The translations under genes and the position numbers were made by a program. Below are positions 50,955-59,606 of a DNA stretch of 64,000 nt, one piece after another. The stretch lies in NCBI RefSeq assembly GCF_018882335.1, contig NZ_JACVOS010000003.1:124001-188000 (forward strand), read 5' to 3'. The notes beneath the pieces are model-generated. The model worked only from the letters and a program-made list of their open reading frames with translations. It was not told the DNA's origin and made no database searches. Origin of the DNA: Polynucleobacter sp. AM-25C3 (GTDB taxonomy: Bacteria; Pseudomonadota; Gammaproteobacteria; Burkholderiales; Burkholderiaceae). Position 1 is the first letter of the stretch. Each line of letters starts with the position of its first letter.

Positions 50955-51767
50955 ATGACGCAAAACAACTCAACAGAAGATTCGAGTTTACAAGAATCTT
51001 TCTTATCGCACTTGTATGAGTTGCGTGATCGCATTATCAAGGCTGCAATAGCTATTATTATTGTCTTCTTGAGCCTTGTATATTGGGCGCCAGATATTTT
51101 CCATTTATTTGCACAGCCATTACTTGAAGCGCTGCCCGCTGGCGGCAAGATGATTGTGACCGATGTCACTGGCTCTTTCTTTGTGCCAATGAAGGTGACC
51201 ATGCTAGTTGCTTTCTTAATTGCCTTGCCAGTAGTGATGTACCAGATATGGGCTTTTATTGCGCCAGGACTCTACCAACATGAGCGCAAGCTGATCGTGC
51301 CTTTGGTCGTGAGTAGTTACAGCCTGTTTATTTTTGGGATGGCTTTTGCTTACTTCTTAGTATTCCCGACTGTATTTAAATTCATGGCAAGTTATAACGC
51401 GCCACTGGGTGCTGAGATGTCTACGGATATCGATAATTACCTCAGCTTTGCGATGACCACTTTTTTAGCTTTTGGTATCACCTTCGAGGTGCCGGTAGTG
51501 GTAGTGGTATTGGTACGCATGGGGATAGTTCCCTTGGCTAAGCTGAGAGAAATTCGCCCTTACGTCATTGTTGGTGCGTTTGTGATCTCTGCCATCGTTA
51601 CGCCGCCCGACGTTCTCTCACAATTACTTTTAGCGGTGCCAATGAGCTTGCTCTACGAGCTAGGGCTTTTAATAGCGCGCTTCTATGTCCCTAAGCCGAC
51701 GGATGAAGATGCTGGTGCCGCTAAAGATAGCGAATCTAAAGACGTCGATCCTCAAGCGACTGCTTGA
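50955..51767 (+). CDS. tatC: Sec-independent protein translocase TatC
   Basis: Six-span membrane receptor for twin-arginine signal peptides. The 270 residues begin with a polar stretch, then SFLSHLYELRDRIIKA, the FxxHLxELRxR motif that defines TatC, and VYQIWAFIAPGLYQHERKL in the first periplasmic/cytoplasmic loops. The last 17 codons run into the convergent gene by 16 bp, so the stop codons of the two overlap on opposite strands. Confidence 0.98.
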   Translation: MTQNNSTEDSSLQESFLSHLYELRDRIIKAAIAIIIVFLSLVYWAPDIFHLFAQPLLEALPAGGKMIVTDVTGSFFVPMKVTMLVAFLIALPVVMYQIWAFIAPGLYQHERKLIVPLVVSSYSLFIFGMAFAYFLVFPTVFKFMASYNAPLGAEMSTDIDNYLSFAMTTFLAFGITFEVPVVVVVLVRMGIVPLAKLREIRPYVIVGAFVISAIVTPPDVLSQLLLAVPMSLLYELGLLIARFYVPKPTDEDAGAAKDSESKDVDPQATA

Positions 51768-53227
51768 TCTTGTGAGAAGGTGGTTTGAAGCCACTCGGTG
51801 ACTCGATCAAATCGATAGCGTCTTTGTCGTAGATTTCCCTCGAGGTCGGCTTCGCTTCCGGCAAAGATCTTTCCTGCAGCTAGTAAAGAGCGGCGCTGCT
51901 GAGTGGTGTCTATTTGAATCAATCGAGGCAGAATCTTTGGTAATTCATGACGAATGTCTACAACAACGCAATGTTCATGCTGTAGTTGCCCCACTTCGCA
52001 AAGCAATAACTCGGCCTTGCTGAGATTAAATTGATTGGCGATGATGAGTCGGTGGCATAACAAAATCCACTCCTCCTCCAATTTATGCTCCGCATGATGA
52101 TTCAAGGCTTGTTCTGCATGGTTAGCTAACTGATGCCAATCGTTGCTCTTGGGGCTGGAAACATTCTCCAAAACTTTGCCTAGTAATTCTTTTGCTTCAG
52201 GTACGCCTTGTTGATGGGCTTGCCAAATCCAGTAAGACGCTTGCAGTCCACGCACTTTCTCTTCAATCTTTTCACGCTTGCGCCACAAATTGGCACCTTT
52301 CCGAAACTGCGCTTGCGCATGACCTAAGTCAGCAGCCCGATCAAAGCAGCGATCGCTCTCGCTTGCGTTATAGCCAGAGAACTGTGGGCGACGATAGATC
52401 TCGCCCAAAGCGAACCAGGCATCACGATCGCCATCTTTTGCTGCAAGCTCTAACCAATAGGCTGCCTTCTTAAGAGAGGCATTTGATTTGCCGCCGCCCG
52501 CCCCAATCGAATCTTTCGCATCAGAATTAACTTCATTGAATTGGGCTAGACGTAAGCCTAAGGCGAGTTTTGCAATCGTTAGGCCAAGTTCTGCTGCCTG
52601 TATTAGCGATACTTCATTCCTTTCCAAGATCCAAGCATTCCAAAGGGAGGAGAGTGCTTCATCTTTTGGCTGTAATTTAATGAGAAGCTCTTTTGCTGAA
52701 TTGGTATACGGTGACTCTGTCTCAGCTAGATTTGATAGAAATTGTTTGGCGATTTTCTGCAGCGTGGAAAGATCGCTCTCGCCACTTTGTTTGACAAGCC
52801 ATGTAGCAAGTTCACTTTGGAGATCTTTTTTATCGGGATGCAAAAGTAGATCAGCTAGTTGCCATTGCGCAGCGTAACGCGCAGGAACTTCTAGTCTTGT
52901 TGTTTGCCAGAATGATTTCCATCCAAAGGAAAATGCTGGAGAATTAAAAGTGACTGCTAGTGGAACTGCAGCAATTTGCTCAAGCATCCCCAGAATTTGC
53001 GGGGATGGCACCCCAAGATCAGAAATTTCCTCATTACTTGAGCTTGCATTGCTAACTATCTGATTTGTAAGTGATAAGTATGATTTTTCTAGCCAAATCA
53101 AGGCATTAGCTGGTTGTATTGGGGTTTTAAAGGCCCCGGTAAGATAGGCGGATGCTAAATTTTGTTGCGCAGAAACGTCACCAATACGGGCTAATTGTAG
53201 GATTTTTAGGAATTCACGGCTTGCCAT
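51752..53227 (-). CDS. Sel1/TPR-repeat protein of unknown role
   Basis: 491 residues with Sel1-type repeats: ARIGDVSAQQNLASAYLTG at 13-31, AAKDGDRDAWFALGEIYRRP in the middle and AADLGHAQAQFRKGANLW after it. No signal peptide or membrane span is seen, so cytoplasmic. The middle (about 85-230) and the C-terminal 120 residues have no recognised motif. It is convergent with tatC (16-bp overlap). Sel1 proteins are scaffolds; the partner is not known here. I do not recognise a named family. Confidence 0.75.
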   Translation of the reverse strand: MASREFLKILQLARIGDVSAQQNLASAYLTGAFKTPIQPANALIWLEKSYLSLTNQIVSNASSSNEEISDLGVPSPQILGMLEQIAAVPLAVTFNSPAFSFGWKSFWQTTRLEVPARYAAQWQLADLLLHPDKKDLQSELATWLVKQSGESDLSTLQKIAKQFLSNLAETESPYTNSAKELLIKLQPKDEALSSLWNAWILERNEVSLIQAAELGLTIAKLALGLRLAQFNEVNSDAKDSIGAGGGKSNASLKKAAYWLELAAKDGDRDAWFALGEIYRRPQFSGYNASESDRCFDRAADLGHAQAQFRKGANLWRKREKIEEKVRGLQASYWIWQAHQQGVPEAKELLGKVLENVSSPKSNDWHQLANHAEQALNHHAEHKLEEEWILLCHRLIIANQFNLSKAELLLCEVGQLQHEHCVVVDIRHELPKILPRLIQIDTTQQRRSLLAAGKIFAGSEADLEGNLRQRRYRFDRVTEWLQTTFSQDQAVA

Positions 53228-53316
53228 ATGACAATTTTGGCATTCAAGGCCCTAAAAAGACAGAAATCAAAGCCCTTGTTGCCCTGATACAACGAAGAAA
53301 GCCAAAAAACTGCCTT

Positions 53317-53345
53317 TTGACAAGCAAAAAGAGCTCCTAAATACT
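53317..53345 (+). promoter_or_regulatory. Candidate porin promoter
   Basis: A perfect TTGACA (53317-53322) and AATACT (53340-53345; 4 of 6) are 17 nt apart. A start near 53352 would give an 84-nt leader before the porin ATG. The 208-bp gap before the porin holds nothing else I can name. Confidence 0.55.
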
Positions 53346-53435
53346 CTAACCCCCAGTCTAGTAGGGCAAAACAAGCAAAATTCGTAGGTCCCAGTTTTAT
53401 TTGGGCATTACTTTCAATTTATGGAGATTTAAAGA

Positions 53436-54617
53436 ATGAAAAAATCGCTATTAGCAATCGCAGCAATGACAGCATTTGCTGGCGCTGCACAAGCTCAGTC
53501 ATCAGTGACTGTTTACGGTATCTTGGACGTTGGTTTTACTGGTGCTGATGCAAAAGCATTCCCTGCATCTAATGCAGTTGGAAGCAAGAAGACAACTTCT
53601 GCTCAGTTCGGTCAATCAGCAGAGACAACATCACGCTTAGGCTTCAAAGGTACTGAAGATTTAGGCGGCGGATTAGCTGGTTTCTTCACAGCTGAATTCC
53701 AACTCTATCCACAAGAAGACCGTCTGTCAGGCTCAACAGCTGGCGGCTTAACTAACCGTCAAACATTTGTTGGTTTGAGCAAAAAAGGTTTGGGTCAAGC
53801 TGCTATTGGTACTCAGTACACTCCAATCCATACTTCTGTTGCCGCAACTGACCCTGGTCAGCAAAACAACGTAGTTGGTAGCATCATCTACCCTGCAAAA
53901 GCAAACTCTGTTGATACATCAACAGCTGCTTACACAATTCGTCAAAACAACGCGATCACATTTAACACTGAGAAATTTGCTGGTTTTAGCGCAAAAGGTA
54001 TTTACTCACAAAAGAATCAAAACGAAACACAAACTGGTGCTAACAACACAGCTGCGCTATACACAGCCGGTGGTACAAAGAACGTTAACGGTTGGGGTTT
54101 GGGTGTTGATTACACATGGCAGAAATTGCTTGTAACAGCCGCTTATCAGTCTTTCAGAAATGAGACTAACGTAAGCACTGTTAATCCAATTACAACGACC
54201 AATACCAACGACAATGGTACTAACGTAAAAGATAACCAAGCTTATGTTGGTGCAACTTATGATTTCGGTATCTTGAAAGCTTACGCTTCATGGATTAGCC
54301 GCAAGGAACTCTCAGTTTTGAACTCTAATGACTACGTTAAGCGTTCAGGTCAACAGATTGGTGTACGTAGCTTTATTACACCAACAATCGAAGCATGGGC
54401 AAACATTGGTAACGGTAGCTACAAAGCTGCTGGTGTAGGCGAGCCAACAGCTAACATGAACGCATGGCAGTTAGGTTCAAACTACTTGTTGAGCAAGCGT
54501 ACAAACTTGTATGCAATCTACGGTAAAACACAAACTTCTAACATCACTACTGTGTTAGGTGTAACTGGTTCAGCTGCTGCTAGCCAATACGCAGTTGGCG
54601 TACGTCACACTTTCTAA
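53436..54617 (+). CDS. Outer-membrane porin, Burkholderiales type
   Basis: Trimeric 16-strand general porin of the Gram-negative porin family. The 393 residues have a signal peptide MKKSLLAIAAMTAFAGAAQA, the QSSVTVYGILDVGF first strand, RLGFKGTEDLGGGLAGFF and the terminal strand QYAVGVRHTF with C-terminal Phe recognised by the Bam complex. Asn/Thr-rich loops (about 230-240) suggest surface exposure. It is monocistronic with its own promoter and terminator. Codon use is strongly biased, fitting high expression; substrate preference is unknown. Confidence 0.95.
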   Translation: MKKSLLAIAAMTAFAGAAQAQSSVTVYGILDVGFTGADAKAFPASNAVGSKKTTSAQFGQSAETTSRLGFKGTEDLGGGLAGFFTAEFQLYPQEDRLSGSTAGGLTNRQTFVGLSKKGLGQAAIGTQYTPIHTSVAATDPGQQNNVVGSIIYPAKANSVDTSTAAYTIRQNNAITFNTEKFAGFSAKGIYSQKNQNETQTGANNTAALYTAGGTKNVNGWGLGVDYTWQKLLVTAAYQSFRNETNVSTVNPITTTNTNDNGTNVKDNQAYVGATYDFGILKAYASWISRKELSVLNSNDYVKRSGQQIGVRSFITPTIEAWANIGNGSYKAAGVGEPTANMNAWQLGSNYLLSKRTNLYAIYGKTQTSNITTVLGVTGSAAASQYAVGVRHTF

Positions 54618-54663
54618 TTCATTGCTAGCGTAAGCTAGTTGATGATTAGTTTGGTATTAAATT

Positions 54664-54693
54664 AACCCACCATGGAAACATGGTGGGTTTTTT
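54664..54693 (+). terminator. Terminator after the porin gene
   Basis: A perfect 11-bp stem AACCCACCATG / CATGGTGGGTT with a GAAA (GNRA-type) loop followed by six T (54688-54693). Strong intrinsic terminator. Confidence 0.93.
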
Positions 54694-54719
54694 CTTAATC
54701 TTTTAAAAGGTGGATATTA

Positions 54720-54866
54720 GTGAAATACATATCAATAATCTTGTTGATCCTCACGTTAGCGGGTTGTCTAGCCAGTACAAAATCTCCAGTTGGCGTATCT
54801 TGCGATTACAGTCAAGGTAAACCTATGTGGGAAATGCCGCTTGTTTGCCAGCCTAACGGAGGTTAA
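54720..54866 (+). CDS. Small putative lipoprotein, 48 residues
   Basis: GTG start at 54720 with AAAGGTGG (54706-54713) 6 nt upstream. The product begins MKYISIILLILTLAGC, a clear lipoprotein signal with lipobox LAGC and lipidated C16, then a 32-residue polar part with two further cysteines (C28, C43) that could form a disulfide. It lies between the porin terminator and mscL. I do not recognise the family. The good ribosome binding site and lipobox support a real gene, but short length leaves doubt. Confidence 0.65.
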   Translation: MKYISIILLILTLAGCLASTKSPVGVSCDYSQGKPMWEMPLVCQPNGG

Positions 54867-54890
54867 TGAGACAACCTTTGGGTAAAGGAT

Positions 54891-54910
54891 GCAAATGGTA
54901 TCCATTCTGC
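54891..54910 (+). terminator. Possible terminator of the small lipoprotein gene
   Basis: GCAAATGG and CCATTcTGC form a stem with a one-base bulge and TAT loop, 24 nt after the stop codon; a T-rich stretch follows ten bases later inside the convergent mscL end. Weak by usual criteria. Confidence 0.3.
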
Positions 54911-54918
54911 AAGCAAAT

Positions 54919-55341
54919 TTATTTTTTCAGGCTATCCCGGATCTCTCTTAATAAGACGATATCTTCTGGTGTTGGCGGAGCTGGAGGGGCATCCATTGAA
55001 CGTACTCTATTAACTACTTTGACCATCTGAAAGATTACAAAGGCCAAGAGAATGAAGTTAATGGAGATGGTGATGAAGTTGCCATAAGCAAAAATAGGTA
55101 CACCAGCCTTTTTGAGGGCATCAAATGTCCGTGGAACGCCGTCTGGGATTGTGCCCAGCACGAGGAAAAGATTTGTAAAATCAATGTGCCCACCCAAAAG
55201 GGTGGAAATAACCGGCATAACAATGTCATTTACCAGGGAGTCCACGATTTTCCCGAAGGCTCCCCCAATGATCACGCCCACTGCCAAATCAATGACATTG
55301 CCCTTGACTGCGAAGTCCCGAAATTCCTTTAAAACGCTCAT
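54919..55341 (-). CDS. mscL: Large-conductance mechanosensitive channel
   Basis: Inner-membrane emergency valve that opens under hypo-osmotic shock. The 140 residues have [20 protein letters not shown] (first helix and pore constriction), a second span at about 75-100 and a C-terminal bundle helix [22 protein letters not shown] lies before the ATG. It is divergent from petA across 137 bp. Confidence 0.97.
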   Translation of the reverse strand: MSVLKEFRDFAVKGNVIDLAVGVIIGGAFGKIVDSLVNDIVMPVISTLLGGHIDFTNLFLVLGTIPDGVPRTFDALKKAGVPIFAYGNFITISINFILLAFVIFQMVKVVNRVRSMDAPPAPPTPEDIVLLREIRDSLKK

Positions 55342-55398
55342 AAATGCCTTCCTTTTGATTTAGATTGAGATTAACTCAAGATTAACCCCATAACTTTG

Positions 55399-55426
55399 TT
55401 GCATACCCCACTTTTTACTTTAAAAT
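55399..55426 (+). promoter_or_regulatory. Candidate petABC promoter
   Basis: TTGCAT (55399-55404) and TAAAAT (55421-55426) are 16 nt apart in the mscL-petA gap. A start near 55433 would give a leader of about 46 nt before petA. Confidence 0.55.
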
Positions 55427-55478
55427 CTTACCTTTAAGCAATTTCCACCTATAAATGCTCTATCGAGGAATTTTGTAA

Positions 55479-56081
55479 ATGAGTGACAAGCCCTGTATGG
55501 ACAAGGATCGTCGTAATTGGTTGATCGCTACTTCAGCGGTCGGCGGTGTTGGTGCAGCCGCAGCCCTTTACCCTTTTGTGGACAGTTTTCAGCCTTCTGA
55601 GCGTGCTAAGGCCGCTGGCGCTGCTGTTGAGATCGATATTGCTGGCATGCAGCCAGATGAGATGCGTATGGTTGAATGGCGTGGTAAGCCCGTCTGGGTT
55701 GTGCGTCGCACGCCAGAGCAGGTTGCCGAACTTTCCAAAATTGATTCGGAGCTCGCAGACCCTGATTCTTTAAGGGATCCCGCTCAATTTACCCCTCCTT
55801 ATGCTCAAAACCAATGGCGCTCAATTAAGCCTGAGTACTTAGTTGTAGTGGGTATTTGTACCCATTTAGGTTGCTCCCCTACAGCGAAGTTTGAGTCAGG
55901 CCCACAGCCTTCTTTGCCTAATACTTGGCCAGGCGGCTTCCTTTGCCCATGCCATGGCTCTACATTTGATATGGCAGGCCGTGTATTTAAGAACAAACCA
56001 GCCCCAGACAATATGGAAGTACCGCCGCATATGTATTTGAGCGATACCAAGATTCTGGTTGGCGAAGATAAGAAGGCCTAA
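55479..56081 (+). CDS. petA: Ubiquinol-cytochrome c reductase iron-sulfur (Rieske) subunit
   Basis: 2Fe-2S subunit of the bc1 complex, carrying electrons from ubiquinol to cytochrome c1. The 200 residues have a twin-arginine-like anchor (DRRNWLIATSAVGGVG) that suggests Tat export, and the cluster ligands C127 and H129 (CTHLGC) and C156 and H159 (CPCHGS), with C132-C158 as disulfide by analogy with the bovine protein. petB follows after 10 bp with a strong ribosome binding site (AAGGAGAG). Confidence 0.98.
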   Translation: MSDKPCMDKDRRNWLIATSAVGGVGAAAALYPFVDSFQPSERAKAAGAAVEIDIAGMQPDEMRMVEWRGKPVWVVRRTPEQVAELSKIDSELADPDSLRDPAQFTPPYAQNQWRSIKPEYLVVVGICTHLGCSPTAKFESGPQPSLPNTWPGGFLCPCHGSTFDMAGRVFKNKPAPDNMEVPPHMYLSDTKILVGEDKKA

Positions 56082-56091
56082 GGAGAGATAA

Positions 56092-57492
56092 ATGGCATTT
56101 CACGAAAAAGAAGTCCCGGCAGACGCTCCTGTATCCCAGAAGGTGTTAGCTTGGGTTGACTCCCGTTTCCCCCTCACATCCTCGATTAAAGCCCATTTAA
56201 CCGAGTATTACGCACCTAAAAACCTCAATTTTTGGTACTTTTTTGGCTCCTTAGCCATTGTTGTACTGGCATTGCAAATCATTACAGGTATTTTCTTGGT
56301 AATGAACTACAAGCCTGACGCTGCAAAGGCTTTCGAGTCTGTTGAGTACATCATGCGCGAAGTGCCATGGGGTTGGTTGATTCGTTACCTACATTCAACT
56401 GGTGCCTCAATGTTCTTCGTAGTGGTCTATTTGCACATGTTCCGTGGTTTGATCTACGGTTCATATCGCAAGCCACGTGAATTAATTTGGGTTTTCGGTT
56501 GCGCAATTTTCTTGTGCTTGATGGGTGAAGCTTTCTTTGGCTACTTGCTCCCATGGGGTCAAATGTCCTACTGGGGTGCTCAAGTAATCGTGAACTTGTT
56601 CTCTGCTATCCCATTGATCGGCCCAGACCTGTCTTTATGGTTACGTGGAGACTATGTAGTTGGTGATGCAACTTTGAATCGCTTCTTTGCATTCCACGTG
56701 ATTGCGATCCCATTAGTGCTGATTGGTTTGGTTGCTGCCCACATCATTGCTTTGCATGAAGTTGGCTCCAACAATCCAGATGGTGTTGAAATTAAAGAAA
56801 CCGTAGATGAAAAAGGCATTCCATTAGACGGCATTCCTTTTCATCCTTACTACACCGTGCACGATGTATTTGGATTGGGCGTTTTCTTAATGGTGTTTGC
56901 TTGTATTGTGTTCTTTGCTCCTGAGATGAATGGTTACTTCCTAGAGGCGAATAACTTTATTCCTGCAAATCCATTTGTTACTCCAACGCACATTGCACCA
57001 GTATGGTATTTCACGCCGTTCTACTCGATGTTGCGTGCAACTACCACTAACTTCTTATTGCCATTGTGGATTTTCTTGGCAGTGATTTTGGGCATGTTTG
57101 CGATTAGCACTAAAGACATTAAGGTTAAGGGTGCTTGCGCTGCTATTGCTTTGGTGTTGGCTGCTGGCTTCTACGCATTTGATGCCAAGTTTTGGGGTGT
57201 TGTGATCATGGGTGGTTCTGTTGTGATCATGTTCTTCTTGCCTTGGTTGGATCATTCTCCGGTGAAATCTATTCGCTATCGTCCACAGTTCCATAAATAT
57301 ATTTATGGTGTGTTTGTGGTGAGCTTTGTGGTTTTGGGTTACTTGGGTATTGAGCCGCCATCACCAGTGTTTGAAAAGATTTCTCAGATTTGCACTATTT
57401 ATTATCTGGGCTTCTTCTTGGCAATGCCGTTCTGGAGCAAGCTTGGCACATTCAAGCAAGTTCCAACCCGCGTTACTTTTAAGGCCCATTAA
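56092..57492 (+). CDS. petB: Cytochrome b of the bc1 complex
   Basis: Membrane cytochrome b with haems bL and bH and the quinone sites. The 466 residues have eight or more spans, haem-ligand histidines in WLIRYLHSTGAS and the FFAFHVIAIPLVLIG region, and the PEWY-equivalent PVWYFTPFYSML. The C-terminus is longer than the mitochondrial protein. It is the middle gene of petABC, 41 bp before petC. Confidence 0.98.
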   Translation: MAFHEKEVPADAPVSQKVLAWVDSRFPLTSSIKAHLTEYYAPKNLNFWYFFGSLAIVVLALQIITGIFLVMNYKPDAAKAFESVEYIMREVPWGWLIRYLHSTGASMFFVVVYLHMFRGLIYGSYRKPRELIWVFGCAIFLCLMGEAFFGYLLPWGQMSYWGAQVIVNLFSAIPLIGPDLSLWLRGDYVVGDATLNRFFAFHVIAIPLVLIGLVAAHIIALHEVGSNNPDGVEIKETVDEKGIPLDGIPFHPYYTVHDVFGLGVFLMVFACIVFFAPEMNGYFLEANNFIPANPFVTPTHIAPVWYFTPFYSMLRATTTNFLLPLWIFLAVILGMFAISTKDIKVKGACAAIALVLAAGFYAFDAKFWGVVIMGGSVVIMFFLPWLDHSPVKSIRYRPQFHKYIYGVFVVSFVVLGYLGIEPPSPVFEKISQICTIYYLGFFLAMPFWSKLGTFKQVPTRVTFKAH

Positions 57493-57533
57493 TTCACGCC
57501 TGAGATATTGGCAAAGAGAAATTAGGAACTAGT

Positions 57534-58307
57534 ATGAAACGAATTCTGCAAACTTTGAAGGGCATCTGCCAAGTAACAATATTGGTTGCTGCCCTTGGTT
57601 TTGGCCTCAACGCTAGCGCCAATGAAGAAGGTTTTCCATTGGATAAAGCGCCTAATCGGGTAAGCAACAATGCTTCCTTGCAAAATGGCGCCAAGCTATT
57701 TGTGAACTATTGCTTAAACTGCCATTCAGCAGTGAGCATGCGTTACAACCGTCTGCGCGACATTGGCTTGACGGATCAGCAAATCAAAGATAACTTGATT
57801 TTGAATGATGCCAAGGTCGGGGATCTCATGACTATCTCGATGACACCAAAGGAAGGCAAGGCATTCTTCGGTAAGACTCCCCCTGACTTATCCGTTGAGG
57901 CGCGTGCACGTGGTACTGATTGGCTTTATACCTATTTCCGCACTTTCTACAAGGATGACACTACTCAAACTGGGTGGAATAACTTGTTGTTTCCAAACGT
58001 AGGTATGCCGCACGTATTGTGGCAACTGCAGGGTGAGCGCGCGGCGAAGTTTGAAGAGCGTAAAGATCCGCATGACGAAGCCAGAATGGAAAAAGTATTC
58101 GTAGGTTTCGAGCAATTGACTCCGGGAACCATGAAGCCACAAGAGTATGACGATAACATCGCAGACTTAGTTGCGTTTATGTCTTGGATGGCAGAGCCAG
58201 TTCAACTAGAGCGTAAGCGTCTGGGTGTGATTGTGCTTATCTTCTTGGCAATCTTTACCTTGTTGGCATGGCGTTTGAATAAGGCTTATTGGAAAGATAT
58301 CCACTAA
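57534..58307 (+). CDS. petC: Cytochrome c1 of the bc1 complex
   Basis: Haem c subunit that passes electrons to soluble cytochromes such as c4. The 257 residues have a signal peptide to about residue 29, haem site C60-x2-C63-H64 (CLNCH), the Met ligand probably in the NVGMPHVLW or GTMKP region, and a C-terminal membrane anchor (about 228-250) ending KAYWKDIH. It is the last bc1 gene; sspA follows after 79 bp. Confidence 0.97.
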   Translation: MKRILQTLKGICQVTILVAALGFGLNASANEEGFPLDKAPNRVSNNASLQNGAKLFVNYCLNCHSAVSMRYNRLRDIGLTDQQIKDNLILNDAKVGDLMTISMTPKEGKAFFGKTPPDLSVEARARGTDWLYTYFRTFYKDDTTQTGWNNLLFPNVGMPHVLWQLQGERAAKFEERKDPHDEARMEKVFVGFEQLTPGTMKPQEYDDNIADLVAFMSWMAEPVQLERKRLGVIVLIFLAIFTLLAWRLNKAYWKDIH

Positions 58308-58386
58308 GCCACGGTTGTATGAGATGTAAAGTCGCAGTTGTTTGTGCGTTTGTTGTATTGAAGTAGATATTTAAGGAAATAAATTT

Positions 58387-58998
58387 ATGATGGTGTTGTA
58401 CTCGGGCACAAACTGCCCATTCTCGCAACGCTGCCGTTTGGTGCTTTTCGAAAAAGGCATGGACTTTGAGATCCGTGATGTGGACTTGTTTAACAAGCCA
58501 GAAGACATCTCGGTTATGAACCCTTATGGCCAAGTCCCCATCTTGGTTGAGCGCGACTTAATTTTGTATGAGTCAAACATCATTAATGAGTACATTGATG
58601 AACGTTTTCCGCATCCACAATTGATGCCGCCTGATCCTGTTGCACGCGCACGCGCACGCCTCTTCCTCTTCAACTTTGAGAAAGAATTGTTTGTACATGT
58701 AGCTGCTTTGGAAAATGAAAAAGGCAAGGCCGCTGAGAAGTCCCATGAAAAAGCACGTTTAGCTATTCGTGATCGATTGACTCAATTGGCACCTATTTTT
58801 GTGAAGAATAAGTACATGTTGGGTGAAGAGTTCTCTATGCTTGATGTGGCAATTGCTCCTCTATTGTGGCGTTTGGAGCATTACGGCATTGATCTCTCGC
58901 GCAATGCGGCAGCCTTGTTGAAATACGCTGAGCGTATTTTCAGTAGGCCTGCTTACATTGAGGCTTTAACGCCTTCAGAAAAGGTAATGCGCCGCTAA
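58387..58998 (+). CDS. sspA: Stringent starvation protein A
   Basis: Glutathione transferase-fold protein that binds RNA polymerase and controls stationary-phase and stress genes in E. coli. The 203 residues have the thioredoxin-like N-domain with GTNCPFSQRCRLVLFEKGM and the FEIRDVDLFNKPEDI turn, then PYGQVPILVERDL. The helical C-domain follows. AAGGA lies 9 nt before the ATG; ATG 58390 is an alternative. petABC-sspA-sspB is a conserved order here. Confidence 0.96.
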   Translation: MMVLYSGTNCPFSQRCRLVLFEKGMDFEIRDVDLFNKPEDISVMNPYGQVPILVERDLILYESNIINEYIDERFPHPQLMPPDPVARARARLFLFNFEKELFVHVAALENEKGKAAEKSHEKARLAIRDRLTQLAPIFVKNKYMLGEEFSMLDVAIAPLLWRLEHYGIDLSRNAAALLKYAERIFSRPAYIEALTPSEKVMRR

Positions 58999-59022
58999 GC
59001 GGCACATTACTCAGGCGGCTAA

Positions 59023-59436
59023 ATGAGCATGTCTGACGTCCCAAGCAATAAACCCTACCTAATCCGTGCGCTACATCAGTGGTGCACGGATTTTGGTTTT
59101 ACGCCTTTCATGGCGGTCTTTGTAGACTCTAGCGTTGAAGTCCCCATGGAGTTTGTTAAGAATGATGAAATCGTCTTAAATCTCTCTATCGAAGCCTGTC
59201 ATCAACTGAATTTAGATAATGATTGGATCAGCTTCCAAGCAAGATTTGGTGGGGTTCCGAGAAAGATTATGGTTCCCGTGACGCACGTTCTGGCAATCTA
59301 TGCGAGAGAAAATGGCCAGGGCATGTCTTTTCCCTTTGATGCCCGCCAAACTCCCGCTAGTAAATCAGAAATAGGAAGCCTAGGTGAGGCAGAAAAGCCA
59401 AAGGCCAGCAGACCTTCCTTGACGATTGTGAAATAG
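59023..59436 (+). CDS. sspB: ClpXP protease specificity-enhancing factor SspB
   Basis: Adaptor that delivers ssrA-tagged proteins to ClpXP. The 137 residues have the SspB core (PYLIRALHQWCTDFGFTPFM and GVPRKIMVPVTHVLAIYARE) and a flexible acidic linker ending RPSLTIVK, which fits the ClpX-binding tail (XB motif) of known SspB. It is 24 bp after sspA and 18 bp before the tRNA gene. Confidence 0.95.
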   Translation: MSMSDVPSNKPYLIRALHQWCTDFGFTPFMAVFVDSSVEVPMEFVKNDEIVLNLSIEACHQLNLDNDWISFQARFGGVPRKIMVPVTHVLAIYARENGQGMSFPFDARQTPASKSEIGSLGEAEKPKASRPSLTIVK

Positions 59437-59454
59437 GTTAAAATATTATCCGTT

Positions 59455-59530
59455 GCCCCTTTAGCTCATCTGGTAGAGCAACTGATTTGTAATCAGTAGG
59501 TGGTCTGTTCGAGTCGGACAAGGGGCACCA
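59455..59530 (+). tRNA. tRNA-Thr (anticodon TGT)
   Basis: Cloverleaf of 76 nt with encoded CCA. The acceptor stem is GCCCCTT / AAGGGGC, the D arm has TAGCTC...GAGCA, the anticodon stem-loop is ACTGA-TTTGTAA-TCAGT with anticodon TGT (reads ACA), and the T arm is GTCTG-TTCGAGT-CGGAC. A TTGACG...TATTAT pair (59419-59449, 19 nt apart) overlapping the end of sspB may be its promoter; co-transcription with sspB is the alternative. A terminator follows. Confidence 0.97.
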
Positions 59531-59538
59531 TAAATTTG

Positions 59539-59569
59539 AAACCTAAATTCTCGCGAATTTAGGTTTTTT
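59539..59569 (+). terminator. Terminator after tRNA-Thr
   Basis: A 12-bp stem AAACCTAAATTC / GAATTTAGGTTT with loop TCGC, followed by T's to 59569. The A-rich left arm makes it able to serve the opposing MHS transporter gene too. Confidence 0.9.
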
Positions 59570-59606
59570 CATTTTCTGACTTATCTTTTTTCGCTACCTG
59601 GTTGCT

